DNA from: Colwellia piezophila ATCC BAA-637
GTDB taxonomy: Bacteria > Pseudomonadota > Gammaproteobacteria > Enterobacterales > Alteromonadaceae
DNA: 64,000 nt
Direction of reading: 5' to 3'
Assembly: GCF_000378625.1 (NCBI RefSeq)
Contig: NZ_KB905161.1
Span: 182,244 to 246,243 of the forward strand
Below are positions 9,531 through 18,823 of the stretch, piece after piece (positions within the stretch are counted from its first letter, which is position 1; every line of letters begins with the position of its first letter). The notes below the pieces were generated by a model that saw only the letters and a program-made list of their open reading frames with translations, made no database searches and was not told the origin of the DNA. The position numbers were made by a program, and so were the translations under genes.

Positions 9531-9637
9531 GAAGCTTACCTTATTAATTCGTTAGCTGGGTTTTGCCTTGCCAACAACATGACGAGTGAGCCAGCTTAAT
9601 GCTTGTTTGCGCTCGTATAGTCAAGCTAAACAAAAAC

Positions 9638-9780
9638 TCTGATACTGGTAACAATTACATCACAACTATGTATTGCAAATACCGCAGGCATTCAAAAAAT
9701 CGTCTCAAATTGTCGCAAGATGTATCAAATGTGATGCAATATGAGATATTTTCGCGCAAACTGTCAGTTATAGTATTTAG
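9638..9780. promoter_or_regulatory. Conserved divergent regulatory region, copy P2
   Basis: Between paralog 2 (leftward) and the response regulator (rightward). The left part matches P1 and P3 (GGTAACAATTACATCACAAC, then TTGCAAAT, TTCAAAA, GTCTCAAATTGTCGCAAGA). The right part (TGATGCAATATGAGATATTTT and following) matches P3 and the region before the decayed two-component copy at 33968. Its position suggests autoregulation of the two-component system together with control of the glycosidase; this is inference. Confidence 0.6.
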
Positions 9781-9806
9781 CAGTATCAATAAAAGATAAT
9801 TAGATC

Positions 9807-10523
9807 ATGATGAAACATATTCTTATAGTGGACGATCAGGCAGAAATTCGTGACTCCTTAGAAACCTATTTGAAGCAACATGCCTTCCAAGTTACCCAAG
9901 CCGATGGTGGTAAAGAAATGCGCTCAGTATTAGCAGCCGAGCAAATAGACTTAGTGCTATTGGATGTGATGATGCCAGATGAAGATGGTTTGACGCTATG
10001 CAAGTATTTACTAGAAATCCAAGGCCCTCCGGTAATTATGTTAACGGCAATGGACGACGCAACCGACTGTGTGGTTGGCCTAGAGATGGGCGCCGATGAT
10101 TATATTACTAAGCCTTTTATTCCCCGAGTATTGTTGGCCCGTATTAAAGCCGTATTACGCAGGCAACAACCGGAGACAAAAACGACAGAAATACAGAAAG
10201 AAAGCGATACCGCATATCACTTTGATATTTGGCGACTGGATAAACAGCAGCGACAGTTAATTCGTAATGACGATCTGATCGTTCCGCTGAGTAGCTCAGA
10301 TTTTTATCTACTCGAAGTCTTTCTAGCGCATCCGCAACAAGTATTAAGTCGTGATCAAATTCTCAATTTAACTAAAGGCCGAGATGCCTTCCCATTTGAT
10401 CGCAGCATTGACAATCAAATCAGTCGATTACGAAAGAAAATCGAAGTTGACCCACAACACCCTAGCTTGATTAAAACCGTTTGGGGTGATGGTTACATGT
10501 TTACCGGAAAAAATAGCAAGTGA
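9807..10523 (+). CDS. OmpR/PhoB-family response regulator
   Basis: The 238-residue cytoplasmic regulator has a receiver domain (about 3-118) with acidic pair Asp9-Asp10, phospho-acceptor Asp53 in LLDVMMPDEDG, and Lys in TKPF. A winged-helix DNA-binding domain follows (about 135-232; the DRSIDNQISRLRKKIE recognition-helix region is clear). The start is one of two consecutive ATGs (9807 or 9810). Its stop overlaps the GTG start of the kinase gene. It is placed at the centre of the polysaccharide locus, next to the conserved regulatory segment, so it is the best candidate to control the sulfatase and glycosidase operons. A decayed second copy is at 34082. Confidence 0.93.
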   Translation: MMKHILIVDDQAEIRDSLETYLKQHAFQVTQADGGKEMRSVLAAEQIDLVLLDVMMPDEDGLTLCKYLLEIQGPPVIMLTAMDDATDCVVGLEMGADDYITKPFIPRVLLARIKAVLRRQQPETKTTEIQKESDTAYHFDIWRLDKQQRQLIRNDDLIVPLSSSDFYLLEVFLAHPQQVLSRDQILNLTKGRDAFPFDRSIDNQISRLRKKIEVDPQHPSLIKTVWGDGYMFTGKNSK

Positions 10524-11968
10524 AAAAACACCAGCAATTAACCAAACAATTAACCAAACAATTTTTTAAGCTCAGCCTCTGGCCTAAAAAACTAACCCAT
10601 CAACTTATGGTATTGTTTTTGTCGGCCTTGCTATTATCTCAAGGTACTAGCCTGTGGTTACTCTTTGACCGTGATCTAAGTTCCATAGAAACCCAGAACC
10701 AAATGAAAATAACGAATGATGTGCTTAATCTGGCAAAATTACTGAATGCCAGCCAGCCACAATTACACCAAAGAATTCTGTCCACTTGGAAAATTCCCGG
10801 AGTGATTTTTAAGCTAACAACACAGACTGATATTGGCCCACCGAGTACTAAACGAGAAAAGTTCCTTAGTAAAAGGATTCTCGCTTGGTTACAGGATGAA
10901 TTTGGCAAGTCACCGCGACTAAAAATTAAACTCTCTGAAATATCCCAAAGTGAAAGGCAAAAAAACACTTGGCTGAATAAACTTATCAAAGAGAATACAG
11001 GCAAAGATTATAACCGCCTGAACTCTTCACCTGTTGATCAACTCAATGTCGCCATTCCATTGCAAGACGGCCGTTGGCTTGAAGCGATGGCTCAACCGCC
11101 AGCAATATCCTCACTAATTAATTCCCAAAATACCCTAGTATATATTCTAACTGTTACCCTATTGATCTCAGCAATACTATTTTGGAGCCTACGTAAAATA
11201 ACGAGGCCGTTAGCACAACTCACTCTAGCAGCCACTCGGTTAGGTCGAGGGCAAAAAGTAGCGACAATAGAGCAACAAGGCCCGGATGATATACAAAATA
11301 CCATCGCAGCTTTTAATCTGATGAATGAACGATTACAGCGCTTTGTTTCTGAGCGCACCCATATGTTGGCAGCGCTTTCGCACGATCTTAGAACGCCTTT
11401 AACCAGCATGCGCTTACGTGTAGAGGTGCTGCCAGAAAGTATTGAGCGAGACAAGTTGTTGGAAAGTCTCAATGAAATGACGCAAATGTCTGAAGCAACG
11501 CTGGCATTTATCAGTACCGGCAGAGATCAAGAAAGCACGGTTAAAATTGATATTGCCGCCTTGCTTTGCAGTGTTTGTGACGATCTTATCGAGATGGGTG
11601 AGCCGGTACAGTTTGAATATGAACGCGCTATTATTCTGTCTTGTCGTCCCATACGTTTGAAGCGATCCTTTACAAATTTAATTGGCAATGCCATCAAATA
11701 CGGAAAATGTGCACAAATCATGATTGAGCAACAAGATAATACCGTCATTATCACTATTCAAGATAAAGGCCCAGGTATCCCAGAAAAATATCAAAGCAAA
11801 GTTTTTGAGCCTTTTTTTCGCATTGAATCGTCACGCAGTCGTGACACTGGCGGCATTGGCTTAGGCCTATCGATAGTGCAACAAAATATCAATAGTCATG
11901 GCGGTAAAATAGCACTGCGTAATAATGACATCGGCTTACAAGTGATAATTAGCTTACCTTGCAAGTAG
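10520..11968 (+). CDS. EnvZ-like sensor histidine kinase
   Basis: The 482-residue inner-membrane kinase starts at a GTG overlapping the regulator stop (GTGA). It has TM1 (about 29-49), a periplasmic sensor domain of about 150 residues, TM2 (about 205-224), HAMP, an H-box ALSHDLRTPLTS with His288, N-box NLIGNAIKYG, and ATP-lid motifs DKGPGIP and GIGLGLSI. The periplasmic segment is of the size seen in EnvZ/RstB-type kinases, not the large hybrid sensors of Bacteroidetes polysaccharide loci. The ligand is unknown; an oligosaccharide or envelope signal from polysaccharide breakdown is plausible. A sulfatase gene begins 62 bp downstream, possibly in the same transcript. Confidence 0.93.
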   Translation: MKKHQQLTKQLTKQFFKLSLWPKKLTHQLMVLFLSALLLSQGTSLWLLFDRDLSSIETQNQMKITNDVLNLAKLLNASQPQLHQRILSTWKIPGVIFKLTTQTDIGPPSTKREKFLSKRILAWLQDEFGKSPRLKIKLSEISQSERQKNTWLNKLIKENTGKDYNRLNSSPVDQLNVAIPLQDGRWLEAMAQPPAISSLINSQNTLVYILTVTLLISAILFWSLRKITRPLAQLTLAATRLGRGQKVATIEQQGPDDIQNTIAAFNLMNERLQRFVSERTHMLAALSHDLRTPLTSMRLRVEVLPESIERDKLLESLNEMTQMSEATLAFISTGRDQESTVKIDIAALLCSVCDDLIEMGEPVQFEYERAIILSCRPIRLKRSFTNLIGNAIKYGKCAQIMIEQQDNTVIITIQDKGPGIPEKYQSKVFEPFFRIESSRSRDTGGIGLGLSIVQQNINSHGGKIALRNNDIGLQVIISLPCK

Positions 11969-12030
11969 CCGTCTCATTAAATAAGCGATATATACTCGTT
12001 CCGCTATAACTTCATCACCGGAGATGGAAT

Positions 12031-13512
12031 TTGTTTCAACCATATAAAAAATTTATACTTACCTTTGCTTTGATACTTGCCTCTATGGTTACTTTCAGCC
12101 CAGCAATAAATGCCAGTAGCCCACCCAATAAACAGCCCAACATTGTCTTTCTTCTAATTGATGATTGGGGATGGCAGGATGTCGGCTTTATGGGCAGCAG
12201 CTATTATGACACCCCAAACATGGATGCCTTGGCAAAACAAAGTATCCGTTTTGATCATGGCTATTCTGCCGCACCTAATTGTGCCCCAACACGCGCGGCG
12301 CTGATGTCTGGTCAGTATGCCCCGCGCACAGGTATTTATACTGTCGGAGACCCCGCCCGTGGTAAAACCGAGCAACGGAAATTGATCCCTAGTGACAATA
12401 CTACCGTGCTAAGTAATAGCGTTGTCACTATGGCTGAAAGCATTAAAGCTGCGGGCTACAATACGGCTTTTATGGGCAAATGGCATTTGGGTTCAGGCGT
12501 AAATGGGGGGCCACTGGTGCAAGGTTTTGATGTAAATATTGGTGGTAATGAGACCGGTGCACCTAAAGGAGGATATTTTGCCCCTTATAAAAACGCTGAT
12601 ATGGCGCAGGGACCTGATGGGGAGTACTTAACTGACCGTCTTACACAGGAAGCGATAAGTTATATTGAACAGCAATCGAATGATAAACCCTTCTTCCTCT
12701 ATCTTTCTCATTATGCAGTTCATACCCCCATTCAGGCCCCGGAAGATACCCGTGTTAAATATGAAAAACGCCAAGGGGATAAATTTCACCATAACGCCAA
12801 ATATGGCGCTATGGTTGATCATGTTGATCAAGGGGTAGGTAAAATACTGGCGACATTAAAAAGTAAGGGGTTTGATAACAATACCCTAATAGTACTTACC
12901 GCAGACAATGGTGGTCATGGCCCGGTTACTCAAGCACCCGATCTACGAGGTTTTAAAGGCTCGCCCTATGAGGGCGGAAATCGCGTGCCTTTGCTCATTC
13001 GTATGCCAGGGCACATGGGCGCAGGTCGCATCACCAATGTCGCGGTGAACTCCATTGACTTTTACCCAACCTTAGTTGAAATGGCTTACGCTAAGATGCC
13101 GGAGGGGCAGATTTCTGATGGAGAAAGCCTAGTACCTATCCTAAACGGTGGCAATGCCTTGGCGCGTGATGCCCTCTTCTATCACTTCCCAGCTTACCTT
13201 CAACCCAAAAGTAATAACAAAGGAGTCTGGCGTGCTCGGCCATTTGGCGCTATTCGCATGGGAGATTATAAGCTGATTGAATTTTTCGAATATGGTCAGC
13301 TTGAACTCTATAACCTGGTCGAGGATAGCAAAGAAAGTAAAAATTTAGCCCTTGAAAAGCCACAAATCACGGCCAAACTATTGAAAAGAATGCAGGCGTG
13401 GCGCACTGAAACGAATGCGCCAATCCCTACAAAGATAAACCCTGAATATAATAAGAAATTTACGCCTACCTCTTTTGTAACATGGCCAGATGTTAAGGCG
13501 CTAATAAAGTAA
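12031..13512 (+). CDS. S1-family sulfatase, exported
   Basis: The 493-residue protein has a signal peptide (1-28), the metal ligands IDDWGWQD (Asp44-Asp45), formylglycine motif CAPTR with Cys84, GKWHLG, and the second metal motif TADNGGHGP. The initiator is TTG at 12031, with GGAG seven bases upstream; the nearby ATG at 12024 is in another frame and meets a stop within eight codons. It follows the kinase gene and precedes another sulfatase by 6 bp, so these are probably one operon. The substrate position cannot be deduced. Confidence 0.92.
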   Translation: MFQPYKKFILTFALILASMVTFSPAINASSPPNKQPNIVFLLIDDWGWQDVGFMGSSYYDTPNMDALAKQSIRFDHGYSAAPNCAPTRAALMSGQYAPRTGIYTVGDPARGKTEQRKLIPSDNTTVLSNSVVTMAESIKAAGYNTAFMGKWHLGSGVNGGPLVQGFDVNIGGNETGAPKGGYFAPYKNADMAQGPDGEYLTDRLTQEAISYIEQQSNDKPFFLYLSHYAVHTPIQAPEDTRVKYEKRQGDKFHHNAKYGAMVDHVDQGVGKILATLKSKGFDNNTLIVLTADNGGHGPVTQAPDLRGFKGSPYEGGNRVPLLIRMPGHMGAGRITNVAVNSIDFYPTLVEMAYAKMPEGQISDGESLVPILNGGNALARDALFYHFPAYLQPKSNNKGVWRARPFGAIRMGDYKLIEFFEYGQLELYNLVEDSKESKNLALEKPQITAKLLKRMQAWRTETNAPIPTKINPEYNKKFTPTSFVTWPDVKALIK

Positions 13513-13518
13513 CTAAAT

Positions 13519-15063
13519 ATGGAAAAACTTTTGATTAAATTAAACTTTAAATCCTGCTCACTACTGTCAATTTTAGCGATAGCAGGTTGTACCCAGCAAG
13601 CTGATACCTTGGAAACTCGTACCGATAAACGTCCTAATATCATCTATATATTGGCAGATGATTTGGGTTATGGCGACATAGGGCCTTTCGGTCAGAAAAA
13701 AATCAAAACACCCAGTCTAGATATAATGGCCCAGCAAGGTATGCGCTTAACAGAGCATTATGCGGGCAGTACCGTGTGCGCACCTTCTCGTGCATCATTA
13801 GTAACAGGTAAGCAACCAGGAAAAGTTCAGATTCGAGGTAACTTCGGGTTGGGCTCTTTTCTAGATGAAGAAGAGTGGGGACAATTGCCTCTTCGTCCAG
13901 GCACTGAAACTATCGGAACACTAATGCAAAAAGCAGGTTATGAAACAGCATTAATAGGCAAGTGGGGCTTAGGTGGCCCAGAGTCTTACGGTATACCTAA
14001 CAAACAAGGCTTCGATCACTTTTTTGGTTATTTAGATCAAAAACAAGCCCATAATCATTACCCTACTCACTTGTGGTTAAATGAAGAAAAATTTCCGTTA
14101 AATAATGAATTTTTGCATACCCATCAAGCGTTACCAGAAAGTGCAGATCCAAATAATTCATCAAGTTACTTACCGTATAAGCGCAATGACTATGCCCAAC
14201 AACGTCTTGCCGATGACGCCCTGAGGTATATTGAAGAGAATAAAAATAAGCCATTTTTCCTTTTTCTATCCTTTGCTGCTCCTCATGCAGCATTGCAAGC
14301 ACCAGACGAAGAATTGCAACCTTATAGCCACTTTAAAGAAACGCCAAATGTCGGTGGTGAACAACAATACATCCCGGTGCAAAAACCAAACGCGACCCGC
14401 GCTGGTATGATTTCTCATATGGATAGAAGCATCGGCAAAGTATTAGCAAAATTAAAAACGTTAAACCTAGACAAAGATACCCTCGTTATTTTCACTAGTG
14501 ATAATGGCCCTTCATGGGAAGGTGGCGCAGATTTAAACTTTTTTGATAGCAATGGTCCTTACCGAGGATATAAGCGTGATCTATATGAAGGTGGCATAAA
14601 GATGCCAACCATTGCCTGGTGGCCAGGTAAAATAAAGGCAAATTCTAACTCTGCTCATTTATCGGCATTTTGGGATATTATGCCTACACTGGCGCAATTA
14701 GCCCAAGTTGAAACGCCTGTTGATACTGATGGCATTTCTTTTCTACCGACATTATTATCTTCTGGCGAGCAAAAATCTCATCAACATTTATATTGGGAAT
14801 TTCACAATAATAATGGCGACCATGCCCAAGCAATTCGTTTAGATGATGACAAGGGTCATTGGAAAGCCGTACGGTTATACAACAAAGAGCATCGTAGCAA
14901 TCCGCCAATTGAACTTTATAACTTATCGGTAGATGCAGCAGAGCAAGTTAATATTGCCAATGCACACCCTGATGTAGTATCAAAAATGAAACAACTCATG
15001 GCAGAGTCTCGTACACAGTCAGATATCGATGCTTGGAATTTTGATTATTGGCCAAAAGATTAA
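13519..15063 (+). CDS. S1-family sulfatase, predicted lipoprotein
   Basis: The 514-residue protein has an N-terminal hydrophobic segment ending in the lipobox IAGC (Cys24), so it is probably a lipid-anchored enzyme. ADDLGYGDIG carries the metal ligands (Asp47-Asp48), CAPSR has the formylglycine Cys87, and GKWGLGG and TSDNGPSWEGG are further family motifs. It is closely similar in architecture to the sulfatase at 26578-28065 (both read RPNIIYILADDLGYGDIG in overlapping parts), suggesting the same subfamily and perhaps the same linkage. It is the last gene of the rightward block, followed by repeat copy B. Confidence 0.92.
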   Translation: MEKLLIKLNFKSCSLLSILAIAGCTQQADTLETRTDKRPNIIYILADDLGYGDIGPFGQKKIKTPSLDIMAQQGMRLTEHYAGSTVCAPSRASLVTGKQPGKVQIRGNFGLGSFLDEEEWGQLPLRPGTETIGTLMQKAGYETALIGKWGLGGPESYGIPNKQGFDHFFGYLDQKQAHNHYPTHLWLNEEKFPLNNEFLHTHQALPESADPNNSSSYLPYKRNDYAQQRLADDALRYIEENKNKPFFLFLSFAAPHAALQAPDEELQPYSHFKETPNVGGEQQYIPVQKPNATRAGMISHMDRSIGKVLAKLKTLNLDKDTLVIFTSDNGPSWEGGADLNFFDSNGPYRGYKRDLYEGGIKMPTIAWWPGKIKANSNSAHLSAFWDIMPTLAQLAQVETPVDTDGISFLPTLLSSGEQKSHQHLYWEFHNNNGDHAQAIRLDDDKGHWKAVRLYNKEHRSNPPIELYNLSVDAAEQVNIANAHPDVVSKMKQLMAESRTQSDIDAWNFDYWPKD

Positions 15064-15070
15064 TAAATGA

Positions 15071-15421
15071 ATACCAAACGGATTAATTATCCAACTTAGA
15101 GTTTTAACAGCAAGCTTAGAACAAACAAAATTTGTAAAACTTACTCTATATTTCGATCATTTAGTGATGTTATCACTTTACCAATGAACTCCCAAGAGCG
15201 AGTTTAAAAAGCTTATAAGCGGCGTTATTGATTTTGACAAGGTTCCTACACGGATGTAGGACATTAGGGTAACGCAGGAGCAGTTACCGAGAATAACCGT
15301 TCTCGGCTTTGTCTCCTGAGTCGCTCTACTTTCTCCATCCATGGTGTCGTCTTCAATCAATGCCTTGCCTTTAAGCCCTTTAATTGTCGCTGAGTGGGAA
15401 AGAACTTAATCAAAATTGTAT
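15071..15421. repeat. Dispersed modular repeat, copy B
   Basis: The left end ATACCAAACGGATTAAT matches copy E. The right end (complement ATACAATTTTGATTAAGTTC, then TTCCCACTCAGCG) matches the ends of copy A, so the two arms are of mixed type. The interior has the core GCGTTATTGATTTTGACAAG and, further on, CAATGCCTTGCCT. The core is interrupted by three small palindromes (TCCTACACGGATGTAGGA; GGTAACGCAGGAGCAGTTACC with one unpaired centre; CGAGAATAACCGTTCTCG). It fills the gap between convergent sulfatase genes, and its last base is the first base of the leftward gene's stop codon. Confidence 0.75.
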
Positions 15422-17142
15422 TAGTCACCACCTTTCATCCATTTCGATACCGCAGGTGGTGTAGACAATTGACCTTTATGTGTCATCGGACGCTTTAAAA
15501 ATTTTGTAAACGAGTCAACCAGGGAATTCATTAATTTTGGGTGAGCATCTTTAATATCTTCTGATTCATCTTCATCATCAGAAAGCAAATAAAGTTCATC
15601 TCCCTCTACTTCCAAAACTTCTTTGTCCATCTTTTTACTGATGATAGCCGTCCACAGCTTATAATCAGCATCATAATCATAAAATGACCATGCATAACGA
15701 CTTTTGTCACTATGTCCTTTCTTCTTCACTGCTTGCTGAGATTCGGCACGTCGATTGGCCTGTATAGCCATATATTCTCGTATCGGAGGATTTTTGGTTG
15801 AAATAGGTTTCGGATCCACTAAGACATGTGAAAAATCGTAACTATCAACAGCTTGGTTGTCAGGAATCCGTATTCCCGCTAACGTAGACACCGTTCTATA
15901 CACATCTGAAAGACTGATCATTTGATCGGTTATTCTTGTATTGGCAGGAAACATAGCATTAGCGCCATTGTTGCCAGCCCAATGCCAAATAAAAGGCACT
16001 CTATGCCCTCCTTCGTAAACATAACCTTTTTTACCACGTAACGCTTTTCCATCTAAACCAATACCTTGAGCGTTTACATAACTAGCCTTCTTTTCACCTT
16101 TGTCCTGAAACTCGATACGGTCCCCGCCATATACTCCATCTTTGTTATCTTTATAAAGCTTATTGCTCCAAGTATATTGTTTAGGCTTGCCAGCTCCATT
16201 GTCACTCGTGTAAATGATAATCGTATTTTCCAACTGGCCAAGCTCTCTAAGCTTTTCTACAAACAATCCTATCGCCACATCGGATTCATACACCATATCC
16301 GTTCTCTGATTAACCGTTTGACCTTTGACAGAAATTGCGCCTTTTTTTGTTAAATTTTCCGTATCAAGCGGATCATTAACATTAAAAGCTACTGGTGGTT
16401 TGTGTGGCGTATGACCAGCTTGAGACATATAGTGAATATAAAATGGCTTATCTGCCTGCGTAGCATAATGGTTATCCAAAAAGCTTAATGCATTCCTCAT
16501 TAGCAATGGTCCAACGCTTTCAGTAGTATAGTTGTCCATTCTTTTACCCTTCTTTGCATCGACCAAGTGCTTACTTATTTGGGCTTTAGTCAGTTGCTTA
16601 AAACCGCCATCTGAAAATCTGGCTATCTTACCATTTTTGAAAAAGGCATATGGAGGTGCTTGTATACCATTTGCCAATGCCAAAGAGTGATCAAAACCAT
16701 GGTCGAAAGGTCCATCTTTGTATGTACCCTCTTCTACATTGGCATATCCTCCCAAATGAACTTTGCCAAAAAAAGCCGTGTGGTAGCCATTCTTTCCAAG
16801 TTGGTCAGCCAAAGTTTCCTGATCAGGTAATATCTGATTGGCTTCTTCATGTCCCCAAGTACCCTTAGGTAATTTTCCTCTATAAACATGATTGCCCGTT
16901 AGTAATGCATATCGTGAAGGGGCACAAACAGATGCTGGAGAATGTGCATGATGAAATGAGACTCCCCCCTGTGACAACTTATCAATGTTAGGAGACAATG
17001 TTTTATTTGTTGGGTTATAAGCGCCAATATCTCCTTGCCCAATATCATCAACCATAAATATTAGAACATTCGGACGTTGGTTTTGTGCATGTAGTGCAGT
17101 GCTTATTATTAAAGCAATAATAAATAGTGTTAGTCGTTTCAT
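15421..17142 (-). CDS. S1-family sulfatase (arylsulfatase-like), exported
   Basis: The 573-residue protein has signal peptide 1-19, VDDIGQGDIG metal ligands (Asp32-Asp33), formylglycine motif CAPSR with Cys73, GKVHLGG in place of the usual GKWHLG, and TSDNGAGKPKQYTW. It is longer than its neighbours because of insertions in the middle. It is the third gene of the run GH29 - sulfatase - sulfatase reading leftward, 84 bp behind the previous one. The ATG at 17142 gives a normal signal peptide. Substrate is unknown. Confidence 0.92.
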   Translation of the reverse strand: MKRLTLFIIALIISTALHAQNQRPNVLIFMVDDIGQGDIGAYNPTNKTLSPNIDKLSQGGVSFHHAHSPASVCAPSRYALLTGNHVYRGKLPKGTWGHEEANQILPDQETLADQLGKNGYHTAFFGKVHLGGYANVEEGTYKDGPFDHGFDHSLALANGIQAPPYAFFKNGKIARFSDGGFKQLTKAQISKHLVDAKKGKRMDNYTTESVGPLLMRNALSFLDNHYATQADKPFYIHYMSQAGHTPHKPPVAFNVNDPLDTENLTKKGAISVKGQTVNQRTDMVYESDVAIGLFVEKLRELGQLENTIIIYTSDNGAGKPKQYTWSNKLYKDNKDGVYGGDRIEFQDKGEKKASYVNAQGIGLDGKALRGKKGYVYEGGHRVPFIWHWAGNNGANAMFPANTRITDQMISLSDVYRTVSTLAGIRIPDNQAVDSYDFSHVLVDPKPISTKNPPIREYMAIQANRRAESQQAVKKKGHSDKSRYAWSFYDYDADYKLWTAIISKKMDKEVLEVEGDELYLLSDDEDESEDIKDAHPKLMNSLVDSFTKFLKRPMTHKGQLSTPPAVSKWMKGGD

Positions 17143-17226
17143 TGTTTAAAAGATTTCATCCTAATTATAATTTCAATTATTCTCGGCTCATAAAGCTCAG
17201 CAAAGCTAGGAGGTTGTCCGAGCCCC

Positions 17227-18771
17227 TCACTTTTTCTTACCCGACTTGCCCTTGCCCTTGAAAAGAATGTCGCCGCTTTCGATTTGCGCTAGATCGTTCA
17301 GCATGTCAGGCTTCACCTCTTCCCACCAACGATCCAGGTGTTTTTTATAGCGTTGAACGACTTCCGGGTGCTGGGCGCTGACGTCGGTGAGACCGCCGGG
17401 ATCAGTGATATAGTCAATCAGCTCGGGGGCTGTGCCTGGCTGGCCCCAACTCATTCGGTACTGCTTGTCGTAAACGGCGGCGTAATTGTATTTGTATTGC
17501 TCGAGTTGGTCACTGCGTGGCCAGCGCCCCCTGTGGGATACCAGTATGCGATTTGCTGGCACGGCGCTACTTTGCCCTAAGATGTCTGGCAGGAGACTAT
17601 GGCCGCTGATCTTGGGGTCATCCAGTTTCACCCCCGCTATGGCAGCAAATGTGGGCAGCAGGTCGGTTGCACTGGCAAGAACATTGTTCTTGCCAGCTTG
17701 GGTCACGCCTTTCCAGCGAATGAAAAAGGGAACGCGGGTAGAGCCAACCCATGCCTGACTTTTGGCACCTCTCATGCCTGCATTAAAGAGACCCGATTCC
17801 TGCAGGAAGCCATCGTTATCGTGTCCGGCACCGCTTGCTCCTGAGATGGCGTGTCCATTGTCAGTCATAAAGATCAGTATCGTTTTGCGGGAAAAACTTT
17901 GCTGTTCCTGCCACTTCAACAGACGACCTACGTTAGCATCCAAAGCACTGACCATGGCGTAATAGCCTTGCTGATTTTTCGTCAGTTTCGTGTCCTTGTA
18001 TAAGTCCAAGAACTGCTGCGGCGCCGCGACCGGACCGTGCGGGATACTGGTAGGGATATAGGCGAAGAAGGGTTTACTGGTATCTGCGCCTTCCATCCAC
18101 TTCATCGCTTCAGTAAATAATACGTCGGCGCAGAAGCCTTTATACTTGACCCTCTTACCATTTAGCTTGAGGGTCGGATCGAAGCGTTTGAGCTGGTTGA
18201 AGGTCCAGAGCGCATGATCAAAACCGCGTTGATGGGGTTCAAGCGGTTTACCGCTAAGCCCCAGCTTATCTTTACTCGTACTCAGATGCCACTTCCCGAA
18301 CATGGCCGTCTGATAAGATCCCTTTTTCATAACCTGCGGCAAAATGGTGATATCATCCCGCAGGTTATTGCGCTTTAAGATAGTGTGTGTCACGCCCGCT
18401 ACAAAATGATGGCGACCGCTCATTATCTCCGCCCTCGTTGGTGCACAAGAGGGCGCCACATTGAAGTTACTGAACTGAAGCGACTCAGCTGAAAGCTTGT
18501 CTAAATTGGGTGTATGAATGAGCTTGTTGCCCATCATTCCCAGTTCTCCCCAGCCCATGTCATCAGACATCACAAGGATAATGTTTGGTTTCGACATGCT
18601 CACTACAGATGGATTGTCGACTATTGATTGTGCCGCAACGATTGAACTTTCGGCGAAAAAGGCAGCGCAGAAAATGGAAAGTAGCGGTTTACAACTAAGT
18701 AAAATAAGCAATAGTTTGATCCTTGTATAGATTAAAAAAGTTGCTAAAAAGGACAGCTGGGAACTTAACAA
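17227..18771 (-). CDS. S1-family sulfatase with Lys-rich C-terminus
   Basis: The product has metal ligands in MSDDMGWGELG (Asp70-Asp71), formylglycine motif CAPTR with Cys109, GKWHLS, and MTDNGHAISG. It ends in KGKGKSGKKK, one of several polycationic tails in this locus. The annotated start is a TTG at 18771, which gives an unusually long leader. A second TTG at 18711, preceded by AAGGA at good spacing, would give a more usual leader and may be the true start. It lies between GH29 and another sulfatase on the same strand (gaps 52 and 84 bp). Local base composition looks more GC-rich than the neighbours by eye. Confidence 0.9.
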   Translation of the reverse strand: MLSSQLSFLATFLIYTRIKLLLILLSCKPLLSIFCAAFFAESSIVAAQSIVDNPSVVSMSKPNIILVMSDDMGWGELGMMGNKLIHTPNLDKLSAESLQFSNFNVAPSCAPTRAEIMSGRHHFVAGVTHTILKRNNLRDDITILPQVMKKGSYQTAMFGKWHLSTSKDKLGLSGKPLEPHQRGFDHALWTFNQLKRFDPTLKLNGKRVKYKGFCADVLFTEAMKWMEGADTSKPFFAYIPTSIPHGPVAAPQQFLDLYKDTKLTKNQQGYYAMVSALDANVGRLLKWQEQQSFSRKTILIFMTDNGHAISGASGAGHDNDGFLQESGLFNAGMRGAKSQAWVGSTRVPFFIRWKGVTQAGKNNVLASATDLLPTFAAIAGVKLDDPKISGHSLLPDILGQSSAVPANRILVSHRGRWPRSDQLEQYKYNYAAVYDKQYRMSWGQPGTAPELIDYITDPGGLTDVSAQHPEVVQRYKKHLDRWWEEVKPDMLNDLAQIESGDILFKGKGKSGKKK

Positions 18772-18823
18772 ACAATAGGCATATACTACACAGCCTATTG
18801 TTAATGTGCTTCGGCTAGTTTCC

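Noticed and set aside
15178..15360. 60-codon frame within repeat copy B
   Set aside because: It falls wholly inside a non-coding modular repeat and is not kept in the other copies.
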